DNA of 64,000 nt, from positions 4,898,001 through 4,962,000 of the forward strand of contig OX359249.1 of the NCBI GenBank assembly GCA_947179485.1. Reading direction: 5' to 3'. The stretch is from Allacma fusca (Eukaryota; Arthropoda; Collembola; Symphypleona; Sminthuridae). The position numbers and the translations under genes are program-made. The stretch's first letter is position 1. Each line of letters starts with the position of its first letter. The notes beneath the pieces are model-generated. The model worked only from the letters and a program-made list of their open reading frames with translations, was not told the origin of the DNA and ran no database searches. Below are positions 48,821 to 60,260 of this stretch, one piece after another.

Positions 48821-49816
48821 TTATTTCTGAGAATTGTGAACTGGGTGAGGACGTTGGGATGTGGGACTGTATAAAAGCGTGTTGTCAGAGGTTGTTGGGG
48901 TCTGAGGGTGTGTGTCACATGGGGAAGTGTGACTGTAGGGGCGGGGATAGTTATGGAGAGAGTCCACTGTAAATCTGTATGACTCCCGACTTCCCCCATA
49001 TGCGTATTTACATTGGATCCGGACTGGTTTGGAGGAAAGAGGGGGGAAAAGAGACCCACTCCACGTACGCTTGTCTGACACTATTGACTTTCTCTGAACG
49101 CTTTCTCTATCCTTTCCCTCATTGTAATCCATCTTCCTTTCTCCTTGATTTTCTCCAACACTCTTCACTCAGGATGCTTTTTTTTCCAAGGCACAACAGC
49201 TCCTGCATTCGGGTGGTGAAGATGTGAGATCCTCTAGATGCATTTCCCATTCAAGCCAAAATGATCTAGACTTTTATATATATCCCACTACTGTTACTCT
49301 TAACCAGAAATAAGCACCAATACTTACCCATGTCTTCCTCCTCCCCATCCAAACACACGCAGTATTTCAAGCTCCAAGGCCCAATACAAGTAAATATATA
49401 ATTATTACAGACTCCAGGATCCCACATTCGAATTTCCTTCCCTGAATGAAATGGTGTCAGCACTTGAGCCCCACACATTGAGCCCAGCGTCAAGAGTACT
49501 CTCATAATAATAACTCCATGTAAAAGTAGAACTTGAATATCAAACTTTATGGTTTTTTAAGAGCTCAAAATACTTCCACACTTGGAAAGGAAGTACATAC
49601 AGTCAACCTACGATATAGCGGGTGCTCTTGTAATTATAATAACACCCCATGTGTCCACACAGGACAAATTTCCATTTTTCCCACGAAGCTTATTTATCCC
49701 CCAGAATTATAAATTCTACAGTGGTTATACAAGCACTATGTTTTTAGTAAATCTCGCTACTATGACGGACAAAGTAGCCAAATCTTTTGGAGGCTTTTAT
49801 TACGAGAGTAGGTTTC

Positions 49817-49850
<34 letters not shown>

Positions 49851-52800
49851 GAGAAAATATGAGTTACTTACATACGTATCCCCGTAATCTGTGGGTAAAA
49901 CTTGAACTTGGAGTGTGAAATATGAAGTGTGTATTTTTGTATTTGTTTCTGCACACTTGAGTAGGTAGGTATGTATGTGCATGTATGGTTGAGGTATAGG
50001 GATTAGGAATAAATGTGTTTTGTGTGTTGGGTGAAGTGGAGCTTGGAGTTGGTGGCACATCTATGAGGATGCGGAGTTGACAATGGAAGTGAAGCATTGA
50101 GTCAATAGCACGCTTCACCTTCCCAACCATTCATATGGAACCACATTTCTATTCGCTATCCTTCCGTATTTTTTTCCCTCCGTTACTTCCCCCTCAATGC
50201 ATCAGAAGCCCTCCCGAATTCACACCACACTTTCCCACCAGTCCCCTGTCCTTTATTTTTATCTCCATTACTCTTATCTTGTTTACTCCTCCAATTGTTT
50301 AAATACAATATTTCACATCTCTCTTCAATGCATTTTTAGCCTCCAACTGAACATCACATCTCCAGACTGGAACTTTTCCAGGGAATTTTATCATCAGTCA
50401 GTCTCCTTACAACGGACAGTCCTTCTATGAAGACATTCTGACTCTGTGCAAGTTAATCGTTTTAGGGACTTTCTCTTTTCTCTCAACGTTTCCCTTCTTG
50501 CGCGTATAAATAGAAAAAATAGACCGCGTATTAACACTGGAAGAATCAGTGAGTCTCGTTATAGTGAACTCATCAAAGAAATCTTTTTTCTTAAACTGAA
50601 TTTCTGAAAAATTAAAAAATGAATAATAAGTTTTTGTAGGAGAAATTATTATAAAAAATAGGTGAAAGAGTCTCGCTATAACGGTCCTCATAAAAACCGC
50701 TATTGCCAACACTACAAGGCAGAACAAGACAGGGTGGAAAAACAATGTTGTTTATGAACCTTCAATTTTGTCTCTATTGAAGAGCTGAGCATGGGACGGC
50801 GCGGATTTTAGCTCTTATAGAGAAAGAGTGCGGGGACTGTTGTTGAAATTCCAATCAAGTAATTATTTTCTCCTTGAACTGGCTCAATGGCTATTAGTGG
50901 CCTGATGAGACAAAGGATAATTTTAGCGGGATGAACGTGTGTTCTGGAAGGGAGAAAGTTCCCCTCTCCCGAAATCAATTATCTTGACAGGATCATTGTT
51001 TATGTCCAAAGAAATTATTCCCAGCCATATCAATGTTATTTGGTCAAAGTTGTGTGTTTTGGTGAAAGCAATATTTCTTCCTAAAACCATTTATCTTCTT
51101 ATGGTAAACAATCTTTTGGCACAAAGTAACTTATTTTAGGGCACAACACATTCCAGCCGTCCCAAAAACTCCCGGGAGTGTCCTTTCTCCAAAATATTAT
51201 TTCCCCAAGATTATTTGATTGGCAAAAAATTTACCTAAAAGGATTAGATTTTTACCGAATCATTATTATTAACTCAAAAAAATTATTATGGGGGATACGA
51301 GTTTCTATCTAAAATTACTGCAACGTTTTTCTGCTTGAGAATTTTGTCGAGATATTAATTTAGGTAGGGACTAAATTTTTATTAGGAATTAATTTACTGA
51401 AAAAAATAATTTTTTATACAATTTTTCTTACGAAACTATTTTTCGAGGATAAGGGATAGGATTTTATTGTGGGAAATTGTTAATATTTTGTATTTTTTAT
51501 TTATTCGTAAAAATTATATTGGGGAAAACGTACTTTCACTTATTATTGTCCCATTTTTTGGAAACTTGCTCTCCTGGATTTTGTGAGGGTTAGGATAAAA
51601 TAAACTGGTCAGGACGGATCGTATTAACGAGACTGTGTTACATTTTGGGGTAATGAGAGATTCCATTTAATGAGGGTTGCTGTCTTTACTCCAACTTTCA
51701 CTGAGAGAAAAATGGATCGGTCATCAGGGGGTAATCCGTTTGTGGTTTTTTTTTGGAGGGGGGAGGCCACTGCCAATGTAAAGGAGTTTGAGGTGAAGTG
51801 TTGTGGGAAAGAGGTGCGTGTGGAGGGGGGAAGTGAAGTTGAGTGATGTTAATTGGGAGTGATTAGAGAAAGAGGGACCGGAAATGATTGGGAACAGGGA
51901 GGGGAGTGGGTTGGGATTGAAAGAGTTAGTTGGATGGATTTGTTACGTGTCAAATTGTATGGAGCGTGAGTTGCTGGGAGGGCTGGAGAGCAGAAGGAGT
52001 TTATCTTAAAAAAGGGAAATGAGCCTTTGAAGATAAGGATTACGCGAGGCCGTCAGGATGCATTTGATCCTGTAAGGCGTAAGTTACATTAGACTAATCT
52101 CATGGTTCAATCTGCAAGCAAGGGGAAAACCCATTTAAAAGGATATGGACGAAACCATGAAATATTCATTAGCACTCTCAACCATCATCCATTTTGTCAT
52201 TCTGCTCTTCCCAATTTCTCACACATCTCCACCAAGGGGGGATACAAAAAAAACCCTCAAACGGTAACTCATATTTATGAATATACAGGGTCCTCAAAAA
52301 TATATTTTCCTCCAAATAATATAAGCAATTTTTTTGGGGGGGAGGGGAGGGGAAGGAGAAAGGAAGAGAAAGACCCCCAACAGCTCCTCTTCGATAGGAT
52401 CTCAGGAAAGGAAAACGTTTCCTGACCCCTTGTATTTCCCTGGAAGTGTGGGAATGTTCTTCAGGATTGTGAAACCCTGTAGTTAGTTTTTCCAGGCTCA
52501 AAAACATATCTATACATGGACATGAATGGGGCTGGTATGAAAAGAGTGCAATAAAATTTCGCTTACATAAACCCAGATCCCTCATTGACTTTCACGATCC
52601 AATTCCCTTTAAATGCAATGTAATGTGAAAGAATATCCCTCCCCGACTCCCTCTCCTCACCTTGATAAAAATCCCCTTGATTTTTTTCCCCACGGAGAGG
52701 AAGAAATACTGTCCTCAGAAAATAATATTTTGTCGATATTTGGGATCCCAAATCAAAGCCCAAGCGTGAGTTCAAATGTGTGTATACATAAAAGCTACAA

Positions 52801-54032
52801 TCATGTCCATTAGATTCAAATTGTCGGAAATATTGTCTTCCCACAAATTCCTCCTGAACCTGAAAATAAGGGAAAGGAACATGTCTTCAAGAATCCAGGG
52901 ACCTCCGAAAATATTTCCCAAGTGAAAGTAATACTTTCACCCAGAATAATTGCTTTCTCCGCTCTAGCTGGCGTTACTTTAGCAGACCTTCTGGTCAAAG
53001 GATGGAACCATTTATTATTAGGGGATACTTTCCCCAGGCATAATTATCTAAATAAAAATCTCCAATGGACGGGAACCTGGAAATAATTTTAAAAAATCTC
53101 CAGTAACGCAATCCAGTCCAGCTTTCCCCTGTCCCCAACTCTTTACCATCCTTTATTTATTCTTTAAGAAATTTAGCGGAAAATGTAATGGGGAAATTAC
53201 ATCAAGTTTAAAAGCATCCACCATAAAGTATTTTTCCCTTGAAGGACCAATTTGAAGCAATTTTGTGTGTGTGTGTGTGTGAAATTGGGTAAATTATTGG
53301 TACCAAAATGTCTGAGGGAATTGAGTCCGTACCACAAAGGGGAATGGACTACCCTATATATATGTACATATGTGTGTGTAGTCATGTGTGGGACGAGAGC
53401 AAGAGGAACATTTTCTCTGAGTCAACATGATTGGAGAGTTGGGAAATGAGAGCAGTTAGTCGTTGTAATTAAGAGCCTGGGCGTCGGCCTACCTGGAACC
53501 TTCAGTACAAATAAACCCTCAATGGAACAGCATGTTTTCTCCATGGGAGAAAAAAAAATTGGGGACATCCCCCTGGACCCCAATGTTAAATTGTCTCCTT
53601 ACAACAACACTCCTTTCTCCCAAATTTGAGCCTTGACTGTCCTCACTATTCTCAGGGATGCCCTCCTCAAGTGAGTGGACCGTGGCTTCAGTACATATTT
53701 GAGCTGGAAATTGTCCAATCAATTTTTAATCGTCCCACAAACCCCAATATTTACAGGCTTGTGAGAGTTGGAGTCATTTGAAATCCTGTCGGTCCCATTA
53801 GAAATCATTAGTTTTCCTTTGAAGAAAAACCCAGGTCAATTTTGAGTTCCCATTTTCCCCGAGGCTTTGATAGAGTCTCAAGCGGAAATCAGAACTGATT
53901 TCTTAATTAAGAGCCGGAGATTCGGAGAAAGTCACGAAGATGAGTCAATTAGAGGAATTCTCAAAGTTGAGCATTGGAATATTTACCCGCGAATTTCCAA
54001 ATTGACAACAAGAGAGGAGCAGCTATAGTCAT
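48821..54032 (-). CDS. candidate five-exon gene, cysteine-containing protein of unknown family
   Basis: Proposed exons in transcript order are 54032-53987, 53703-53603, 52859-52661, 49441-49328 and 49023-48821. They total 663 bases: 220 residues plus a stop, with every junction in phase (1, 0, 1, 1). Donors are CGG|GTAAAT, GTT|GTAAGG, AAG|GTGAGG and TGG|GTAAGT. Acceptors include pyrimidine-rich TTATTTTCAG (exon 3), ATTTCATTCAG (exon 4) and CTCCAAACCAG (exon 5). The start codon follows an in-frame TGA 12 bases upstream. Residues 1-15 (MTIAAPLLLSIWKFA) could be a weak signal peptide, although K13 is unfavourable. Cysteines fall at about 19, 70, 127, 134, 143, 145, 158 and 189. Residues 20-55 are acidic; the last 40 are rich in Pro, Ser, Thr and His. 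No known domain was recognised. The model lies antisense inside the presumed first intron of the KCTD-like gene. Exon 1 and the last exon are the least certain; exons 2-4 are the best supported. Alternative 5' exons are listed separately. Confidence 0.42.
49595..49790. mobile_element. decayed MITE-like fragment
   Basis: The sequence starts TACAGTCAACCTACGATATA, a Tigger-like left end, and contains GGACAAATTTCC and TCTCGCTACTATGACGGACA. A matching right end is not clear. The frame crossing it continues into a GA microsatellite and is not regarded as coding. Confidence 0.25.
49816..49856. repeat. (GA)n microsatellite
   Basis: An imperfect GA run with one CA interruption. Confidence 0.9.
50520..50745. 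mobile_element. decayed MITE-like fragments
   Basis: Two same-orientation copies of a GAGTCTCGYTATA segment (near 50.55 and 50.67 kb), with CGGTCCTCATAAAAACCGCT nearby, resemble internal parts of the TATAACGG-type elements. No complete element was delimited. Confidence 0.25.
50750..52170. other. no supported gene
   Basis: Mostly AT-rich sequence with short open frames only, followed at 51.7-52.0 kb by a G-rich stretch (GGAGGGGGGAAGTGAAG-like). It lies in the long third intron of the minus-strand model. Confidence 0.4.
53264..53281. repeat. (GT)n microsatellite
   Basis: A short pure GT run within intron 2 of the minus-strand model. Confidence 0.9.
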
Positions 54033-54194
54033 TTCCTGGTTTCACAATTCCATTTCGAGGAATATCTACATGTGTTAAATTCTGGGAGAATCCAGGGCTG
54101 GATGGCCTCTCAATTCTAAAATAATTTTAAATAGAATAGGAAATTATTGGAGTAATTTATATTTTCAGAAGCTCACGAGGGGTTTTAGATCACA

Positions 54195-54372
54195 GAGAGA
54201 GAGGAATGTATTGATCCTGGGGTCCGTTATATGGAGGTTCGAGTGTATGAGAGCCCCAATAAATATAAAAGATAGGATTATGGGAACCTGGACAAGTTCC
54301 AAGTATATTTTTCCTGGAAGGAGGGAGTCCTCTTAATAGGAGGCCAGTATAGGGAGGGCATACAGTATGCAA
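54195..54372. mobile_element. decayed MITE-like ends
   Basis: TCCGTTATATGGAGGTTCGA and a second GCCAGTATAGGGAGGGCATA followed by CAGTA look like two right-hand termini of the Tigger-like family separated by about 130 bases. No left terminus was recognised. Confidence 0.25.
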
Positions 54373-54401
54373 ATCTAAAAGCTTTGGATTTCAATGACAA
54401 A

Positions 54402-54974
54402 ATGTTCGTGGAGAGAGACTTCCCCGGTTTTTCTGCAATTGATGGTAATGCCCTGAAAAATACACCATGTCATATTAAGCTATTGAAGGAAGAGCTTTGG
54501 GCGGATTTTCTTTTCCCTTTTGCAATCGCAACTGCTCTGTTGCTCCTTCTCCTTTCAGCACTTTCCCCGCCGATGCTGAGCTACATAATAAATACACACA
54601 ACATGACATTGCTTTACAACATTGGGAGGCTTCTTCCTTTCCTCTCTCTCTCTCTCGCCCTGGGCCTCAATAACCTCCCTACTGAAAGCTCCCTTATGTA
54701 CATGCATATTGCTTTCCCCCTCTCCTCACTTTGTTCCCCTTTATTGCATTTATTTCGATTCTATTTACACAGCACACAGCCCTCCTTTAAATCCCAACCA
54801 TTCACCTTCTTACCTTTTAATGCTCAACTTTCTCCAACTTCACTTTCTGTATACAAACTCCCCTCATTTCTTCAACCGTCCTCCACCGTCGTCTCACTCA
54901 GTCAAATTTTAAGGCTTACGAGGAATAATAGTCTTTCACTTCAAAGCGTATCATTTCACAGGGAGGGGGGATAA
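54402..54974 (+). CDS. long open frame with hydrophobic segments, doubtful gene
   Basis: An ATG-started frame of 190 residues is among the longest here outside simple repeats. It begins MFVERDFPGFSAIDGNALKN and has hydrophobic stretches near residues 45-60 (FPFAIATALLLLLLSAL), 78-93 and 100-125, then a Ser/Pro/Phe-rich tail. The first 60 residues have balanced composition. The second half comes from C/T-rich DNA, where stop codons are rare, and another frame is also open there. No family was recognised. It is listed because the N-terminal part is not obviously low complexity. Confidence 0.15.
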   Translation: MFVERDFPGFSAIDGNALKNTPCHIKLLKEELWADFLFPFAIATALLLLLLSALSPPMLSYIINTHNMTLLYNIGRLLPFLSLSLALGLNNLPTESSLMYMHIAFPLSSLCSPLLHLFRFYLHSTQPSFKSQPFTFLPFNAQLSPTSLSVYKLPSFLQPSSTVVSLSQILRLTRNNSLSLQSVSFHREGG

Positions 54975-56029
54975 GCACGGCCTTGGAGAAACTCCTAGTT
55001 TCCCTCCTCCTGGAATTCTATTTTTGTATCGGGGTATTTGGGGGAAATTTTAATTCTCAGGCTAAAACATGGAGAAAGCAGACTTTCACTCCCTGGTAAA
55101 TATTTCAAACTTGCATAAAACGCTTGGGATTTAAAATTTTCGGAGAAAGTTAACTCATTTGCAAACATTTCGGAGAAAGTTGACTTTCACTTACAACCAG
55201 TTTTGGAAAAAGTTGACCTACAAACAAATTTTCAGTCAAAAAAACTTTCATTTTTGATAAATATCTTAGTAATTCTTCTAGTTTATCTTTCGCTTTGAAA
55301 ATGCATTTCAAATATGTTTCCTAATTCATACGGGAACGACTTTTCTTTTTGAGAAAATGAATGATAGAAATTGTCCTCGTTAAAATATTTAGGAAAGGGT
55401 TAGGATAGGTTTTCGAATTCTAGAAATAATGACAGGAAATGTGCTTAATAAAGCTAGGCAAGTAGCCTTTGAAGAATTGCCTAAAAATTTTAGTGCCTAA
55501 TCTGAAAAGATTTACTTGAGAGTAAGTTTCAAAGGTGGTACTAAAACAGAAGTATCAATTTTCCACACCCGTTACTAGAATCAATAAAAGAGACATGAGA
55601 GGAAAAAATCAGGTTAAAAAATTAGAGGAGTTTTTCTTTGAGGGAAGAAGCGGAAATTGAAGATTGTGTAGGGATGATAATTTACGACTGCCTTTTGAGA
55701 GCAATAATTACTACGCCCAGCTTGGAGAAAGCAAGATATATTGGACTTTGGAATAAAAATATTTCGGCGGGGAATGTCTCCTTAATAATTGTTACACCTG
55801 CTCAAAGGACATAAATGATTTACTGCTCACTGAGTCTTCTTTGGTCCATTGGATTCCCTGCAATGAATGAGGAATTGGCGAGAGTATCCACTGAGCTAGA
55901 ATCGTCTCAGAAAGGACTTAAGGGAAATTGTCGACGACCAAATTGACCAAAGGAAATCGTGGGGAAAGTCCAGGGTGGCTAAATATATCCCCACTCCCGC
56001 GCACTCCAATGGGAGCACCATAAGCTCAC

Positions 56030-56067
56030 AAGCCCTCGATCCTATAAATTCCTTAGCTATCTTTCTT
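56030..56067 (-). CDS. candidate 38-base exon upstream of the five-exon model
   Basis: A good acceptor (ATTTATACTTTAG) precedes 38 bases, followed by a CTT|GTGAGC donor. Only one frame is open: it starts in phase 2, ends in phase 1 and encodes RKIAKEFIGSRA. Its end phase fits exon 2 of the downstream model (53703-53603), so it may be an internal exon that replaces the proposed first exon. Splice-site quality and phase are the only support. Confidence 0.25.
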
Positions 56068-56199
56068 CTAAAGTATAAATAAGTATATAGCAAGTGTTTA
56101 TTCAGGTCGATTTAGCTATTAGCCCTTGCAATCCATTTCGAAACCATCATTCGCTTGACTACTGTAGAAATATAAAATAAAAAAGTCTTTCATCTAAAA

Positions 56200-57150
56200 T
56201 AACTCCTAGCTGTGATTGTTGGTCACAACTTGCTGTAAATTTTGACCTGGGTCACTGTAACCGTTAAAAAATATTGAGCTAGGCGTCAATTTTTGGTACA
56301 AGGACCACTAATATTGAATCGGGTCACAAATTAATTTTTTTTTAGGCTATGGCCAGTAAGTCGTTTTTAGGTTACAAATTAAACAATAGTAATACAAATG
56401 TTGACCTAGGAAAAAAATTCAACCACATAGGTTTTGACTAATGATCAAGGTAAAAAATTTACAAATTTGAATCCAATCTATTATTGACCCAGGTCAGTAA
56501 TTTAGCATTGTGACCGTTACAAAATTAATTACCTAGGTCACAATTTACATAATGTAACCTAGTTTGGAAATTGAGCTTTTTCAACACGTGGCACATGTCA
56601 GAAATTGAACTATATCAATACAAAACTGATTTTAGGTCAGAAATTAAAATTTCTAAAAACTTTGACTCAGAAATGAAGAGTTTTTAACACTGAATTGGCA
56701 CAGATCAGAAATTAAATTGAATCAACACAAAATTGACCTAGGTCAGAAATTAAAATGTCTAAAGACATTGAAATAGGTCAAAAATTTAAATGGCTAAACC
56801 CTTTGACCTAGGTCATAAATTGAACTTTACCGACACCAACTTGATCCAGGTCAGAAATTGAACAATGTGACCGTTGCATTATTTACCTAGGTCACAAATT
56901 ACATAATAATAAATAGATACGAAATTAAACTGTGTCAACATAAAATTGACTCGGGTCAGGAATTATTGAGCATTTTCAACGCCAATTTGACCTAGGTCAC
57001 AAATTCGATAATGTGACCTAGTTTAGAAATTGACCGACTTGGCACAGGTCAGAAATTGAAAACAAATTAAAATTGAACATAAAATTGACCTAGGTCTGAA
57101 ATTGAAATGTTCTAGCACAAAATTTACCTCCTACAAAAACTGAACTGTAT
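56200..57150. repeat. block of TGACCTAGGTCA palindromes
   Basis: At least a dozen exact or near copies of the self-complementary 12-mer TGACCTAGGTCA occur in under 1 kb, usually followed by AGAAATTGAA or ACAAATT. Spacing is irregular, roughly 30-90 bases. The core is two AGGTCA half-sites back to back (everted, no spacer). Confidence 0.75.
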
Positions 57151-58214
57151 CAATATCTAACATGCATGATCATAAAACGTACAGTAGCAACACATGACGA
57201 AGGTAACATCTACAAACCATATAGTATATTAATGAATTAAAAATAATTTATTTAGATGGTATTTCACCAACAGATTTTGCTGGCGAAAGATGTCAAAATG
57301 TATTAACACGTATTGTCAATAAAGTTCCGCGTACACCAAAGATATGAGTACACAATGCTTTTTAAGGGCGGTGCATTACCAGTCTAAGTGAGTTGTCAAA
57401 GTAAGAGATAAGGCGAAATTTCAGCACTATGTTGAATAGGAAATTGTCCAAATATTGACTATATTCAAATAGTGAAAAGGCACGTGTGAGAGGCTGAGAG
57501 AGTTCATTTTAGACAGAGTTAACTGCACATGCTCTTGTAAATATAAAGTGTAAGAGAGTTGTAAATGGTTGGAGGGGGGAATGTGTTTGAGCACTCTGGA
57601 CATTGGGCTGAGAATGGAGGACAGTGGGGAATGTCTTCGTACAGAGGTTATTATATCCTCATTATGTACCGTGAGATCAAATTGTCTGCTTTCCTTTTCG
57701 CAATTTTTCTACGCCTTTGTACATATGAGGTTGTGGGGAAGCGGCGGTGAAATAAATCAAAGAGCAGATTTTTTCCCCTTTCTTTCTTTTACTTACTTTC
57801 GCTTTCTCTTCTTCCCTTCCTCTCGCCCACTTAACTCCATATTTCTATATGGACTTGGGTTGGGTAATGAAGCCGGCTTTAAAAACAAAACAAGACTGAC
57901 CCCATTTTTTAGAAGGCCATTTCTTTGTCCGCTATTTCTCTTGTATTATGGACCTTGTACGTGCCTTCCGTCTCCTCTCTTTTCTCTTTAAATACTTTCA
58001 GTCTCCAGGGCCCAACGGATTTTCTTGATATAAAGTTACAACTCTCCATCTCGATTTTTTAACACTTTCCCACTATTCATCACACAGTATTGATAGAGCG
58101 CCCTTTTTTACCAAAATTGTCCCTTTCTTTATCCACTAATTTCTTTATGTACCCATTTCAAATGCATTTCATTTCTAAACCTTTGCTTCAGTTACCATTG
58201 CCTATACTATAATT

Positions 58215-58660
58215 TGGCTTTCGTTGGTAAAATTCTACCATTAAGAGTAAATTCTTACCACTCGTGGATAAATTGGTACCGATTTTGGGTAAATTGTTGC
58301 CACTCTTGGATAAATTGGTACCACTTGGCTAAATTGGTACCTTTCCTGGGTAAATTGATACAACTCGGCTAAATTGTTACCATTATATTGTGAATTGGTG
58401 CCACTCGTAGATAAATTATTTCCCCGCATTGGTAAATTGTTACCACTCTTTTGGGTAAATGTTTGCCACTTTTTGGTAAATTGTTGCCACTTTTTGGTAA
58501 ATTGTTGCCACTTTTGGATACATTTTTGCCACTTCAGGATTAATTGTTACCACTCTTGGATACATTGTTACCATTTTGGTAAATATTTACCAACCTTGGA
58601 CAAATTGGTATCACTGCTGAATAAGAAGCCACCACTCTCAGATAAATTGTTAACACTATT
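58215..58660. repeat. 21-bp degenerate tandem repeat
   Basis: TAAATTGTTRCCACTYTTGG-like units repeat some twenty times; three near-identical GTAAATTGTTGCCACTTTTT copies lie near 58.47 kb. Open frames here (HFLVNCCHF) are repeat products. Confidence 0.85.
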
Positions 58661-59097
58661 ATATATATGTTAGAACTCCATTTGAGCACATGTTACATTT
58701 TACCACTTTCTTTCGAACAAAAAAAATTCCCCTTAAATTATAAGTGACCAACTTGCTTCTGTAGGCCTGAAAGTGTTTTAGGGCTTCCATAGAACGTAGG
58801 AAGATTTGAAAATTGGGCCAGTTAAGTTAAACCTTGTGATTTTAGGGCTTGGTTTTGGTAAAAAAAATATTAACCGGGGATATTGAAATGCTTGTGGTGG
58901 GGATTTTTTAGGACATCGTTGACCACGCAGACTTGAGGCCGTGAAATTCATAGAATTGCATTATTCAATGGAGGTTTGGACATAGAGAATAGCATGGGAA
59001 TATCATTTGAGCGCTATACTTTGGGACTAGGCTCAGTGTTTTTTTGTGGAGGACTCTAAATGGAGAAAGTCATTTCCGTTTGGTGATTTGTACTCAC

Positions 59098-59131
59098 TTG
59101 ACCCAGCCATAAGCTGTGGAAGTGGCGAGTC
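59098..59131 (-). CDS. candidate 34-base exon
   Basis: A strong acceptor (CCCTCTGCTTTACAG) and a CAA|GTGAGT donor enclose 34 bases. All three frames are open. The frame starting in phase 1 encodes LATSTAYGWV and ends in phase 2, matching the only open phase of the 38-base candidate exon at 56030-56067. Joined, they would extend the five-exon model upstream. Chance cannot be excluded for so short an interval. Confidence 0.25.
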
Positions 59132-59539
59132 CTGTAAAGCAGAGGGATTTAGTGAGGGGCTCTGAGAATAGATGAGTGAGCAGGACTAGTTTGTGCTGAG
59201 AGAACGAGAGATGAGAGTAGAGGAGCTGCGATCGATCTCTCTCTCTCTCTCCATCCATTCAAGACCCGAAGGATATTGTGAATTTGGTAGGAAGACTGGA
59301 ATGTCGAGTCACATTGACGAGCGGACTGGCATTCCCTTCACAGTTCCTAACTAAATTTCAACGCACACCACCTCTTTCACCAACTCCATCAATTCTTTCT
59401 CGCCACACGCACATTCCAATACCACCAATTTTTCCCAGCCGTTTCAATTCCCAACTGAGTTCAAGGGCAAGTTATGAACCAGAGGGCAGTTGGGAGGTGC
59501 TCAGGTCTAGTTTGAAGTCAGGACTAGATCAAATGTAAA

Positions 59540-60260
59540 GTTTGAGTCTGACAAAATTTTCAGTCAGCATCTGGTCAAGTTTTAGGTCAGTTTCTGTTCG
59601 GGCTTCAGGTCAGGAGCATGTCAAGTATAACAAAAATTTCAGGTCAAAGCTTAGTCTCAGGTCAAGTTCAGGGTTAGAGTGAGGTCAAGTTCAAGGTGAG
59701 GGTCAGGTCAATGCTTAGATTCAGGTCAAGGTGAGAGTCAGGTCAAAGCTTAGAATCAGGTCTAGTTTAGGGCCAGAGATTTAGAGCTCATTGTACATTA
59801 TTGAAAAGCACTGACTCGATTTAGTGAATAGTTTGATAATTGAGGCTAAAATAAATCAAATCAGAGTGAGAACTTGCACTTAAGTTGAGTGTCAGGTCAA
59901 GTTTAGGGTCAGAGTGAGATCAAGTTCAATTTGAGAGTCAGGTCAAGTTCACTGTGAGTTATGTCAAGTTCAATTTGAGTGTCAGGTCAAGTTTAGGTTC
60001 AGAGAGAAATCAAGTTCAAGTTGAGTGTCAGATCAAATTCACTGAGAGAGTCAGGTCAAGTTTAGGTTCAGAGCGAAATCAAGTTCAAGTTGAGTGTCAT
60101 ATCAAATTCACTGTGAGAGTCAGGTCAAGTTTAAGGCCAGAGTGAGATCCAGTTCAAGGTGAGAGTCAGGTGAAGTTCACTGTGAGAGTTATAAATTTCA
60201 AGGTGATAACTAGGTCAAGTTCAAGGTGTAATTAAGGTCAAGTTTAAGCTTAGACTTTTG
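59540..60260 (+). repeat. GTCAGGTCAAGTT block with a 69-bp higher-order repeat
   Basis: GTCAGGTCAAGTTTAGGTTC starts 69-base units at 59981, 60050 and 60119. Each unit also contains AATCAAGTTCAAGTTGAGTG and a TCAAATTCACTG segment. Simpler 30-40 base variants precede it. Confidence 0.85.

Noticed and set aside
52178..52566. Alternative end of exon 3 at ATG... |GTAAGC (52567) with a terminal exon ending in DKMDDG
   Set aside because: In phase and with a usable acceptor (CACACTTCCAG), but the frame crosses a long pyrimidine tract (SLPFSFPSPPP) and the CAAG|GTGAGG donor at 52661 is better; kept only as a possible alternative 3' end.
58374..58673. Cys/His-rich frame (HFLVNCCHF repeats), resembling zinc-binding repeats
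   Set aside because: The Cys and His spacing comes from the 21-bp tandem repeat, not from a zinc-finger pattern.
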